This document shows, one piece after another, positions 27,671 to 35,232 of a stretch of DNA of 64,000 bases (its first letter is position 1; every line of letters begins with the position of its first letter). The stretch comes from Deltaproteobacteria bacterium. GTDB taxonomy: Bacteria; Myxococcota_A; UBA9160; JAJDAL01. The stretch is from assembly GCA_029261875.1 (NCBI GenBank), contig JAJDAL010000006.1:281874-345873 (forward strand), written 5' to 3'. Position numbers and translations under genes: made by a program. Under the pieces are notes generated by a model. It did no database searches. It was given only the letters and a program-made list of their open reading frames with translations, and was not told the DNA's origin.

Positions 27671-28795
27671 CTAGCGAGCGGGATCGAGAAATTCGTTCAT
27701 CCCGTAGCGGGGAAAACGCCCGTAGCACAGCTGTTCCATCACGCCGATTCCCACGCGGTCACCGCAGCGTGCGCGCATGACTTGCTGAACGTGTTGATTC
27801 TCGATCGCCATGGGGTCGAGCGTGTCGCACTTCCAGGATTCTCCCGCCAGCGCGAGTTCCCCCTTCCAAACCCCATGGCCCCATTCCGGATGGGTGTACC
27901 CGATGCCCTTCATCTGGAAACACAAGAGAGGTTCGAGTTCGATGACACGCTGCTCTCCCGCCCGCGACAGCAGCTTGAGGGTGGCGGATTGCGCGCGCCG
28001 CGTACCGGGCCGGTAGACCAATTCGTGCTCGACGGAGACCATCACGTCGATGCCCGGATCTTCCGTACCCGGAATCGCGTCGGGATCCTCGTACGCGGGG
28101 ACGATCATGCCGTCCTGGTGCCAGGGAATTCCGTCTTCGTCCTCGAAGGTGGAGAAGTGGGTGCAGTGATCGTCCCAATGGATGGGCGCCCACAGAAAGA
28201 AGATCTGCGGAAGCTTCGTGGGAGGCGCTCCCCCGGCTTCGGGTTCACCGACCGGGCGAATGCCCCAGGACCGATCCTTGGTTCCGAACACGCGACGGGG
28301 CTCTACCGCGAGTGACTTGCCCGCATAGCCAATGCTGCCTTCCCAACGTCCATACTGGGCGAAGCGCGTGGCATCCATGAGGATCTTGTCTTCCACGCGG
28401 AGGGTTTGGCGACCTTCTTCGACGGACGCCGTGCGCGCACGAAACGTGAGATCGCAATGGATGCCGGTTTCGTTCTCGTCGAGGATGACGCGCAGGGTCC
28501 GCATGGGTTCGACGATTTCGATCCGAAACGGGCCGACTTGGGTGTCCGAGGGCTCCCGCGATGCGCGGCGGGAGGCGTGGAACGCGTGTTGCTCTCCATC
28601 GCGCACGATGCTGAACCCGCAATCCATGATGTTCCGGTTCGGATACAGCCCGAGACCGATTCCAAAGTAGAATTCCCCGTCGTCGGAATAACCGTTGAAC
28701 CAATAGCGGTCGTAGACGTTGCGGCTGCTCGATGCGCTTCGCGCAATCGGTTCCGGTGTCTGGTGGATGGGGTAGTCGTCGAATTTCGAAAGCAT
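27671..28795 (-). CDS. Conserved hypothetical protein (possible DUF7064/7065-like)
   Basis: The protein has 374 residues from the ATG at 28795, which has GGGAGA five bases upstream and starts MLSKFDDYPIHQTPEPIA. It is rich in Trp, Tyr and His and in beta-strand patterns (YDRYWFNGYSDDGEFYFGIG, FFLWAPIHWDDHCTHFSTFE). There is no signal peptide or known catalytic motif. I recall similar proteins in actinobacteria and deltaproteobacteria that carry lipid or steroid genes. This is memory only, not a search. The function is unknown. Confidence 0.6.
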   Translation of the reverse strand: MLSKFDDYPIHQTPEPIARSASSSRNVYDRYWFNGYSDDGEFYFGIGLGLYPNRNIMDCGFSIVRDGEQHAFHASRRASREPSDTQVGPFRIEIVEPMRTLRVILDENETGIHCDLTFRARTASVEEGRQTLRVEDKILMDATRFAQYGRWEGSIGYAGKSLAVEPRRVFGTKDRSWGIRPVGEPEAGGAPPTKLPQIFFLWAPIHWDDHCTHFSTFEDEDGIPWHQDGMIVPAYEDPDAIPGTEDPGIDVMVSVEHELVYRPGTRRAQSATLKLLSRAGEQRVIELEPLLCFQMKGIGYTHPEWGHGVWKGELALAGESWKCDTLDPMAIENQHVQQVMRARCGDRVGIGVMEQLCYGRFPRYGMNEFLDPAR

Positions 28796-28861
28796 GGATT
28801 CTCCCGGTGGGCCGTGAACGCCCATTCCACCATAGGGAGACTCCGCGTGCAATTCCGGCCG

Positions 28862-29503
28862 TCAGACCCCGATTCGCTGGTTTGGCTTCGCTGGAGGGGA
28901 GCCCCCCTTGCCCCGGCGATAGAGCGTGCGTCGGTTGATACCGAGCATGCGCGCCGCGCGAACTTTGTTGCCATCGACGCGTTCGAGGACTTTGTCGATG
29001 TACAGGGATTCGAGATCGCGCAAACCGATGGGCCGGCCGGTTCGCGTATCGATCAGCTGCCCCTCTCCATTCACCCGAACCGGTAAGGCGCCCGCCGCGG
29101 CCTGGCTTTCCAAGCGCTCGTTCTCCCGCTCGAGCTCGCGATAACGAATCGAGCGGGCGATCACGATCTCGACTTCTTCGCGGCGAAAGGGTTTGGTGAA
29201 ATAATCGTGCGCTCCTACGCGAATCCCTTCGAGGGCGCGGTCGACTTGCGCGAAGGAACAGATGAGCACGATGGGAACGTGCGCGGCACAGGATCGCAGA
29301 GCTTGGATGTGGTCGTTGGGGTCGGGAGCGAAATCCAGGTCCAGGACGGCCGCGTCGAAGTCGGCGTCCCCGAGCGCGGCTCGCGCCGCTGCGAAATCCT
29401 CGAACGACTCCACACGATTTCCGCGCGCGCTGAGAATCGAGCCGAGAAGCTCCCGCAGCGAGCGGTCCTTCTCGAGCGTCAATACCGAACGGGCTTCATC
29501 CAT
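28862..29503 (-). CDS. Response regulator with receiver and Fis-type HTH but no AAA+ domain
   Basis: The 213-residue protein has an N-terminal receiver (D55 in AAVLDLDFAP; lysine in HDYFTKPF). A short linker and a C-terminal Fis-type helix-turn-helix (about residues 160-200) follow. It lacks the sigma-54-activating ATPase, like PrrA/ActR-type regulators. Its HTH is about 79% identical over 38 residues to that of the NtrC-type activator at 52332-53726, and the segment LGINRRTLYRRG is identical. It may bind the same sites. No kinase is adjacent on its strand. Confidence 0.85.
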   Translation of the reverse strand: MDEARSVLTLEKDRSLRELLGSILSARGNRVESFEDFAAARAALGDADFDAAVLDLDFAPDPNDHIQALRSCAAHVPIVLICSFAQVDRALEGIRVGAHDYFTKPFRREEVEIVIARSIRYRELERENERLESQAAAGALPVRVNGEGQLIDTRTGRPIGLRDLESLYIDKVLERVDGNKVRAARMLGINRRTLYRRGKGGSPPAKPNQRIGV

Positions 29504-29610
29504 CTCTTCACTTCCGCCAGTCGGAGGGGAAGCGTTAGGGATATCGAAAAACCCGATTTGTGAGACATTCTTGCACTGAGGGTGACAGTTCCCGGGTTCG
29601 GGAAGATCGT

Positions 29611-29922
29611 CTAATCCTTGGCGTCTTCGGCGTCGCGCTTCAGGAAGAAATCCATCATCCCGCGAAACAACGGGGACTCGCCACCGGCGAGTTTTTCGAG
29701 TTCACCCGCGTCGAGCCACACGCCCTGGCATTCTCCGCAGCGATCGATCTCCACTTCGCGGAAATGCTCGACCGAAAGGTCCGCGCCGCACTTGGGACAC
29801 TTCATGAAGTGGCTCTTGCGGCGGGCTTGTTCCTCAGCCTGAGTTCGCTTGATTTCCGATTGCTGCGCGCGATCGCGCTCCTGGCGCGCGATGAATTCGT
29901 CTTCCGAGCTTCGCTTCGTCAT
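29611..29922 (-). CDS. Small zinc-finger protein (TFIIB-type zinc ribbon)
   Basis: The 103-residue protein has a charged helical N-terminus. A zinc ribbon follows, with MKCPKCGADL and DRCGECQGVWLDAGELEKLA, the typical zf-TFIIB family signature including GVWLDAGEL. These small proteins are common in bacteria and have no firm function. The start at 29922 follows GAGAGG. It lies between the receiver-Fis gene and the P450 gene and is probably transcribed alone. Confidence 0.85.
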   Translation of the reverse strand: MTKRSSEDEFIARQERDRAQQSEIKRTQAEEQARRKSHFMKCPKCGADLSVEHFREVEIDRCGECQGVWLDAGELEKLAGGESPLFRGMMDFFLKRDAEDAKD

Positions 29923-29979
29923 GGGGCCTCTCTCGTGAGCCCGGGATCATACTGGCTCCTGGCGACGTGTCGCCACCGT

Positions 29980-31218
29980 CTAGCGAACTTCCGGCGTGAA
30001 GCGCACGTCCATTCGACTGCAGGTTCGAACCAGCGCGGAGCGTTGGAACACGGGCCCATCGCCCGCGTATTCCATGTCGGGCAAGCGGCGCAACAGCTCC
30101 GAGAACGCAACCCGCAATTCCATCCGCGCGAGATTGGCGCCCAGGCAGAAATGACTGCCCTGCCCGAAACCCAGGTGGTGGGGACTGCGTGCGACGTCGA
30201 ATTGATCGGGATTCGCGAAGACCTCCTCGTCCCGATTCGCCGACGGATAGAGCATCAGAACCTGCTGACCCTGCTTCATCTCCTGGCCGCGCAGCACCGT
30301 ATCCTGGGTCAGGGTCCTCGAGAAGGATCGAACCGGCGACACGAAACGCACGACTTCTTCGGCGGCGGAGGGAATCAGGCTCGGGTCGTCGATCAGCTTC
30401 TGGCGCTGATCGGGATTCTCGATCAAGGCCTGCATGCCCCCCGACAACGCGTTGCGCGTGGTTTCGTTGCCCGCCACCAGCAGAATCACGCACATCAAGA
30501 TCAATTCGTCGTTGGCGAGATCCAGGTGCTCGTTGCCGAGATCACCCGGGAGATCGCTCACGTCGAACTGAGTCAACACGCCGTCGTCCTTGGCGCCCAC
30601 CAGAATGCTGACGAGATCTTCTCGGGGATTCTGGCGGCGATCTTCGATGATCTCCGTCAGATACGTGGAGTATTCGAGAAACGCCTGCCCCGCCTGGGCC
30701 ATGACCTCCGGGTTATCGAGATTTCCGTCGGCGTGGATCATGTGATCGGACCATTGGTGGAATCGACCACGGTCTTCGCGCCGAATCCCGATCATCTCCG
30801 CGATCAGGATCAGGGGCAGGGGGACGGCGATGGATTGGACGAAATCGCACTCGCCCGCATCCGCCACGCCGTCGATGGCTTCCGTGACGATTTCGAGAAA
30901 CGCCTTCTCCCAATGACGCACCATGCGCGGCGTAAAGCCCTTGTTGATCAGGCTCCGCAGTTTCGTGTGTCGCGGCTCCGCTTCGTCGATCAGGCCGATC
31001 TTGGCGGGATTTCCCGGTCGCACGCCTTGCGCCGATGTGAAGATTTCCTGGTGCTTCGACACGTAGGAGACGTCTTCGAACTTCGAAAGAATCCACAGGT
31101 TGTCCTTCTCGGACCAGAACACCGGTGCGTTCTTCCGCAACCAACGCATGCGTTCGGGCATGTCGTGGTCCCAACAATCGGAAGAGAGGTAGTTGATGTG
31201 GACATCGAGGGAGGACAT
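29980..31218 (-). CDS. Cytochrome P450
   Basis: The 412-residue protein has the I-helix motif VAGNETTRNAL, the ExxR motif in AAEEVVRFVSP and the heme-binding FGQGSHFCLGANLAR, with the cysteine ligand near residue 355. It is soluble and would need a separate ferredoxin/reductase, which is not encoded nearby. The FAD oxidoreductase at 45036 is not linked. The ATG at 31218 has GGAG upstream and lies five bases after the TetR stop, so the two are co-transcribed. The substrate is probably a lipid or terpenoid but cannot be read. Confidence 0.92.
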   Translation of the reverse strand: MSSLDVHINYLSSDCWDHDMPERMRWLRKNAPVFWSEKDNLWILSKFEDVSYVSKHQEIFTSAQGVRPGNPAKIGLIDEAEPRHTKLRSLINKGFTPRMVRHWEKAFLEIVTEAIDGVADAGECDFVQSIAVPLPLILIAEMIGIRREDRGRFHQWSDHMIHADGNLDNPEVMAQAGQAFLEYSTYLTEIIEDRRQNPREDLVSILVGAKDDGVLTQFDVSDLPGDLGNEHLDLANDELILMCVILLVAGNETTRNALSGGMQALIENPDQRQKLIDDPSLIPSAAEEVVRFVSPVRSFSRTLTQDTVLRGQEMKQGQQVLMLYPSANRDEEVFANPDQFDVARSPHHLGFGQGSHFCLGANLARMELRVAFSELLRRLPDMEYAGDGPVFQRSALVRTCSRMDVRFTPEVR

Positions 31219-31223
31219 GGGAG

Positions 31224-31892
31224 CTACTCCTGTGGTGATCCTGGGGGCGCGAGTCCAGATTCGGGAAGAACGGTGGCAAACAACTTCTTGAGAAATTCTT
31301 TCTGGGTCGCAACCGCGCGGGCGCTCGTGAGATCGTCGCCGCCGATGGCCTCGTACAGCGGCCCAACGGTGAAGAATCCCACGACCACGTGGTACAGCGC
31401 GAGCACGAGAAAGGGCACGTGTTCGCGCCCCCAACGACCTTCACTCGTCGCATCGACCAACTCGCGGGCGCGTTCGAGAGCGGGCGTAAACCACTCGCGC
31501 AACATCGGCGTGATGCGTTCGGCGCCTCCCAGGGTTTCGTGCAGAAACAAACGCGGAAGACTCGGGTGTTCGGCCAGAAGACCCATGATGCGATCGAGTA
31601 AGCGCTCGGCGTCTACGGCGCGATTCTCCAACGCGAACTCCGAAAGCACCGCGAGCAGCGGTCGCATGCGGCGCTCGAGTACCGCGCGATAGAGCGATTC
31701 CTTGTTGGAGAAATGGTTGTAGAGGCTCGGATTGCGAACCCCCACCCGGGCCGCCACGTCGCGCAGGGTGGTTCCCGCGTAGCCCCGCTCGGCGAACAAG
31801 GCTTCGGCGGCGTCGAGAATGCGCGCGGCGGTCCGCTCACCCTTGCGAGTGGGGGCGGGGGCGGGAGTTTCGAGAATCGGTGAGGCCGGCAT
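31224..31892 (-). CDS. TetR-family regulator of the P450 gene
   Basis: The 222-residue protein has the TetR HTH at residues about 18-65 (GERTAARILDAAEALFAERG, VGVRNPSLYNHFSNKE). It heads a two-gene transcript with the P450. The perfect palindrome AACTAGCGCTAGTT begins seven bases upstream of its start, an ideal position for autorepression of both genes. The ligand is probably the P450 substrate or a product (inference). Confidence 0.9.
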   Translation of the reverse strand: MPASPILETPAPAPTRKGERTAARILDAAEALFAERGYAGTTLRDVAARVGVRNPSLYNHFSNKESLYRAVLERRMRPLLAVLSEFALENRAVDAERLLDRIMGLLAEHPSLPRLFLHETLGGAERITPMLREWFTPALERARELVDATSEGRWGREHVPFLVLALYHVVVGFFTVGPLYEAIGGDDLTSARAVATQKEFLKKLFATVLPESGLAPPGSPQE

Positions 31893-31898
31893 AAAACT

Positions 31899-31912
31899 AA
31901 CTAGCGCTAGTT
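31899..31912. promoter_or_regulatory. TetR operator for the TetR-P450 transcript
   Basis: AACTAGCGCTAGTT is a perfect 14-bp palindrome. Flanking A/T bases extend it to a 20-bp imperfect one (31895-31914, AACTAACTAGCGCTAGTTTT). It starts seven bases from the TetR start codon. Confidence 0.75.
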
Positions 31913-32038
31913 TTCAACAATCCGCGTCCACTGTCCACTGAGTAATTTTTACCCAATCAAATCCGATACTTAGGGGACGGCGTGCGCCTTTAGGAATCCG
32001 CCGGGTCTTCCGATAAGACCGACAGAGTGGGGGACATC

Positions 32039-33034
32039 ATGCCCGGCACAACCAGCCACTGGCTCCGGAAGACCAAAGGACAACTGCGACGAAATCCGCA
32101 CGTCTACAGTCGCATCGCGCAATCGGAAGCGAAGGTTTCGAAATATGCGGGCAACTTCGGCCGCGTCCTCGCATTCCGGCGCCAACGCCGACTCTTCGCC
32201 CTCGAAGGCGATGAAGCCCAACACCTGAAAAAACTTCGGCGCGATGGTTTTACGTTGTTGCCAAATTACTTCGACACGGACGTGATCGACACGATCCGCG
32301 ATCAGGCGGACCGCTTGTTGCGCGATGCGCAGATCGATCTCTCTCCCGAGATGTCCTACTCGGTGGTGGCCAAACGCCTGACGAGCCTCGAAGGCTTTAC
32401 CTACCGGGAGCTACAGAAGTTCGAGCACCACATCGGCGTGCGCGATCCGCTGCTCAACATTCCGGAGATCGTGCCGTCGATCCTCACGGATTCCCTGCTT
32501 CGGATCACCACCCACTACCTCGGCTACGCGCCCATTCGGGCCGACCTGCAAGTCAAGCGCGGGTTCCCGCTCCCGAACGTCGAGTCGTCGCTGTTCCACA
32601 AAGACACCCACGAAGGTCAGTTGATCAAGTTCTTTGTCCTGCTCTCGGACGTCGACGAAGATCACGGGCCGCTGCTGTTCGTCCCCGGCACCCACCACCA
32701 CTCGGTGACGGCTTGGAAGCCCCAGACCGGACGCGACGGACGCTACAGCGACGAAGAGATCGAACGTTTCTTTCCGAAGGAGACCTGGGTTCGATTCCTC
32801 GGCCGACGCGGCAGCGTCTTGATTGCCGACACGAACGGGATCCACAAGGGACCGTGGTGGACGGATCCCGAGAACCCACGGGGCCGCCATCGGGATCTGC
32901 TCCAGTTTCGCCAGAGCAGCCTGCTGGGACCCGCCGGACCCCAGAAGATGAAAATCCGGCGCGATACAGCGAAGCGCATGACGCCGATCCAACGCGTCGT
33001 ACTTCGCAATCAACTCACCCGGGTCTCGACCTAG
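32039..33034 (+). CDS. Phytanoyl-CoA dioxygenase-like Fe(II)/2-oxoglutarate oxygenase
   Basis: The protein has 331 residues from the ATG at 32039, which has GGGGGA five bases upstream. The metal motif H-x-D lies in LFHKDTHEGQLIKFF, with GPLLFVPGTHHHS after it. The distal histidine and 2-oxoglutarate arginine lie around NGIHKGPWW and PRGRHRDLLQ. This is the PhyH pattern. It hydroxylates a small molecule or acyl chain. A perfect hairpin (GGTCTT/AAGACC) and the repeat TCCACTGTCCACTG lie upstream. Its stop shares CTAG with the next, convergent gene. Confidence 0.8.
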   Translation: MPGTTSHWLRKTKGQLRRNPHVYSRIAQSEAKVSKYAGNFGRVLAFRRQRRLFALEGDEAQHLKKLRRDGFTLLPNYFDTDVIDTIRDQADRLLRDAQIDLSPEMSYSVVAKRLTSLEGFTYRELQKFEHHIGVRDPLLNIPEIVPSILTDSLLRITTHYLGYAPIRADLQVKRGFPLPNVESSLFHKDTHEGQLIKFFVLLSDVDEDHGPLLFVPGTHHHSVTAWKPQTGRDGRYSDEEIERFFPKETWVRFLGRRGSVLIADTNGIHKGPWWTDPENPRGRHRDLLQFRQSSLLGPAGPQKMKIRRDTAKRMTPIQRVVLRNQLTRVST

Positions 33035-33522
33035 GCTTCCCGCTCCGCGTCCGATGCTTCGGGCGTATCGGCGAGGGACTCCACGGCGTCGCTGCACACC
33101 CACGCGCTGGGTGCACTGGGATCTCCCGACAACCCCATGTAGGCCGTGCACCCGCGCGGAAGATCCGCCCCGCACTTCGAGCACGGGACGGATTGATTCA
33201 ACACGACTTCGTTCCAAGCCTGAACGTGAGCCAGACTCGATTCCGCATCCGCGCGCGGTTCGCGACACGGGTTTCGACCCGCGCGCGCCGCGCCCCCGAT
33301 ACGCGCCGCGCTGCGCCGCACCTGTTGAGCGAACTCGACCGAATCCGTCACGATGTCGTCGACGTTCGCCACCACCCCATCGACGAGATTGAAGGTGTCT
33401 TCGAGAATGTGGCGAATGGTCTGGGACACCGAAGTTCGCCGCCGGCGCGCTTCCTGCTTGAGGGTGCTCTCGAGGGTTTCGGGCACCCGTGTCTGGATCA
33501 ATCGATCTTTGCGTTCCGCCAT
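33031..33522 (-). CDS. Ribbon-helix-helix protein with C-terminal Cys motif
   Basis: The 163-residue protein has an N-terminal ribbon-helix-helix DNA-binding domain (residues about 7-48: LIQTRVPETLESTLKQEARR, SVSQTIRHILEDTF). A middle hydrophobic-helical stretch follows (VDGVVANVDDIVTDSVEFAQQ), then a C-terminal CSKCGADLPRGCTAYMG motif that may bind zinc. It lies 22 bases downstream of the phasin-like gene on the same strand. A role as repressor of that unit is inferred from the HTH and the nearby palindrome. Confidence 0.7.
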   Translation of the reverse strand: MAERKDRLIQTRVPETLESTLKQEARRRRTSVSQTIRHILEDTFNLVDGVVANVDDIVTDSVEFAQQVRRSAARIGGAARAGRNPCREPRADAESSLAHVQAWNEVVLNQSVPCSKCGADLPRGCTAYMGLSGDPSAPSAWVCSDAVESLADTPEASDAEREA

Positions 33523-33544
33523 GCTGCGTCCCGTCCTGGGCCGA

Positions 33545-33817
33545 TCAGGAATCCTGCGTCGTCTGGGTTTCCCCGAGCAAGTCCGCTGCGAATTCCGCGA
33601 CCTGGTGATTCACTTCGCGAATCACATCGTAGACGGCCCCGATCGACTGTTCCTGAAGCTTGCGAACGTCCTGCGCCGCGTCCTCCCACAGCCCGTTTCG
33701 CTCGATCACTTCCAGCGGAAGCCCGGCAATCGCCTTGTGGATCTTCTCCACGCTGGTGGTCCCCATCTCCACGGTGTGCTCGATCCAAGCACTCAACGTT
33801 TCTTGGTTCTTCATCAT
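33545..33817 (-). CDS. Small phasin-like protein
   Basis: The 90-residue, all-helical protein starts at the ATG preceded by AAGGAG. It shows amphipathic helices such as LSAWIEHTVEMGTTSVEKIH and GAVYDVIREVNHQVAEFAAD. The size and helix pattern resemble phasins that coat polyhydroxyalkanoate granules. The assignment is tentative because no phasin signature is decisive. With the downstream ribbon-helix-helix gene it forms an operon resembling a granule protein with its regulator. Confidence 0.5.
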   Translation of the reverse strand: MMKNQETLSAWIEHTVEMGTTSVEKIHKAIAGLPLEVIERNGLWEDAAQDVRKLQEQSIGAVYDVIREVNHQVAEFAADLLGETQTTQDS

Positions 33818-33859
33818 TTTCTCCTTCGGGTACGGGGAGTTAGGGCAACCCCCACTTGA

Positions 33860-33892
33860 TGTAATACGTAGTATGTCATCAGTTGTATTACA
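33860..33892. promoter_or_regulatory. Inverted repeat upstream of the phasin-like operon
   Basis: TGTAATAC (33860-33867) and its exact reverse complement GTATTACA (33885-33892) flank a 17-base spacer that contains another GTAGTAT half-site. The stretch is AT-rich in a GC-rich genome. It lies 43 bases before the start codon of the minus-strand operon. It is a likely operator, perhaps for the ribbon-helix-helix protein. Confidence 0.55.
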
Positions 33893-33932
33893 AATCAACC
33901 CCGGCGAAGATCTTTTCTGAGCGAATCGAAGA

Positions 33933-34005
33933 TGGGCCCTCCTGGGTTCGAACCAGGGACCGTCCGGTTATGAGCCGGTTGCTCTAACCACTGAGCTAAG
34001 GGCCC
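33933..34005 (-). tRNA. tRNA-Ile2 (anticodon CAT)
   Basis: The 73-base cloverleaf begins GGGCCCTTAGCTCAGTGGTT. It has an anticodon stem CCGG/CCGG around CTCATAA and the T-arm CCTGG-TTCGAAC-CCAGG. The 7-bp acceptor stem ends in discriminator A. The body matches E. coli tRNA-Ile2 (GGCCCCTTAGCTCAGTGGTTAG), whose CAT anticodon is modified by TilS to read AUA. CCA is not encoded. An elongator tRNA-Met with the same anticodon is less likely from the D-arm. Confidence 0.9.
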
Positions 34006-34188
34006 GTGCGCGGACCATACACCACCGGATCGCGGAACATTCCACGGGATTGGGGTGCGGCCGAGGGCGACGGCGTCCCCACTTTTTGGATCCACCTCTT
34101 CCCCCGCTTGACGCTTCGCCCCGGGTGCATAGAAATTTTCTACTGGTGCTCGTCCGACACGCTCGATGCAACTTCGAGGTGGAATGAA

Positions 34189-34722
34189 ATGGACAAGTTG
34201 GAACCCCGAAAGTCTGGGGCAAAGTGGGGTCGCCCGGAGCCCGCCAAAGCCGCGGAGATCAATCCAGCACTGCACGCGCATCACGAAGAGCTCACGGCCC
34301 ACGCACGCGAGAGACACGATGCCCTCACCGAAGCCATCGAAGCGCTGGAGAGCGCCCTGGCCGAAGACGCCGTCCAGCGTGAGAACCCCTGGTCGGAGCA
34401 GGCTGGAAAAGCGTTGGAGCGCGTGCGCCAAGCGATTCGCTCTCACGTGGACGGGGTCGAGGAACCCGAGGGATTGTTCGACGAGATCGGAGCGGTGGAA
34501 CCGCGACTCCGCAATCGCATTCAATCGATTCGCGAAGACCACGTGACACTGGAACGACGTGCAGGGGCCTTGGCGAACGCGCTTGCGGCGCACGATGTGG
34601 TCGACGTTTTCGAGATCCGACGCGAGGCTGCGGCGCTTTTATCCGATCTTCGCGCGCATCGCGCAAATGAGGTCGATCTGGTCTACGAGGCATTCTGGAC
34701 CGACCTGGGTCACGTCGACTGA
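34189..34722 (+). CDS. Hemerythrin-like (HHE) protein
   Basis: The protein has 177 residues from the ATG at 34189, with AGGTGG upstream. A low-complexity N-terminus leads into a four-helix HHE pattern: HHEELTAHARERH, RSHVDGVEEPEGLF (H-x3-E), REDHVTLERR and RAHRANEVDLVYEAF (H-x3-E). These are the usual diiron-ligand positions of hemerythrins, which bind oxygen or NO or sense redox. It is more diverged than the two paralogues at 56581 and 59798. It lies 180 bases after tRNA-Ile2. Confidence 0.6.
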   Translation: MDKLEPRKSGAKWGRPEPAKAAEINPALHAHHEELTAHARERHDALTEAIEALESALAEDAVQRENPWSEQAGKALERVRQAIRSHVDGVEEPEGLFDEIGAVEPRLRNRIQSIREDHVTLERRAGALANALAAHDVVDVFEIRREAAALLSDLRAHRANEVDLVYEAFWTDLGHVD

Positions 34723-34768
34723 TCGAAGGCTGTGAACGGACATCGCTGATACAGGGGGAACTCGGAGG

Positions 34769-34917
34769 TTGAGTTCCCGGCACGCAACTGCCATCTCGCT
34801 ACGGCGGGGCACTCGGTGGCGGTAATCGGTGGGGCGACGGCGGGTGCCGACGTCGCCGCACGGCTGGAGGAAGCCGGCGTTCACGTGGCGGTTTTCGAAC
34901 AAAATCCGCGGCCTTGA
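34769..34917 (+). pseudogene. Truncated copy of the 5' end of the FAD oxidoreductase gene at 45036
   Basis: The segment is about 89% identical to 45061-45163 over its last 103 bases. It starts in sequence that also matches just upstream of the intact gene (TTGAGTTCYCGGC). About 20 bases covering the start codon are missing. The frame reads GHSVAVIGGATAGADVAARL, continues to VFEQNPRP and hits TGA at 34915-34917. It is a non-functional remnant. The intact copy lies 10.25 kb downstream, on the far side of the two giant secreted protein genes. Confidence 0.85.
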
Positions 34918-35232
34918 AATCTTCCGCCAAGCGACCCGGGTCCATTGCGGCCCTGCTCGAGCGATCACAGCTCGACAGTGACGGGAGCGTCGTGCTCGGA
35001 ATCCCCGTGAGACATGGCTCCAACCTACCGGACAACCGGGGAATTCTTCAGCGTTCCCCGGTATTTGAGGAATCTGGAGACCGAGCCGAGGGCGAGTGTT
35101 TCCCCGCTCCTGGCTGCCGGCGGCCTTCACTGAACTCACGAAATCCTAAGACGCAGCTAAAGCAGCGCGCTTTCGCCGCAATCTATGGTGCGGCTGTCGG
35201 CCGCCTCGGGGCGGCTTGGCGAGGAGGCCCCG
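34918..35232. other. Gene-free stretch with a strong hairpin
   Basis: These 315 bases hold no convincing gene. The only clear structure is a perfect 9-bp stem (ACCGGGGAA at 35035-35043 with TTCCCCGGT at 35054-35062) around a ten-base loop. It lacks a T-tract, so it may be a transcription boundary or processing site. The last bases carry GAGGAGG (35221-35227), the ribosome binding site of the next gene. Confidence 0.5.

Noticed and set aside
29560..31692. A 710-codon open frame on the plus strand opposite the P450 and TetR genes
   Set aside because: The minus strand encodes a P450 with all signature motifs and a TetR HTH. The plus-strand frame shows none.
34155..34170. A possible sigma-54 promoter before the 34189 hemerythrin gene (CGACACGCTCGATGCA)
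   Set aside because: The -24 GG is GA, only 9 of 12 positions match, no TGGG-N9-CCCA site was found upstream, and the predicted start would leave only a few bases before the ATG.
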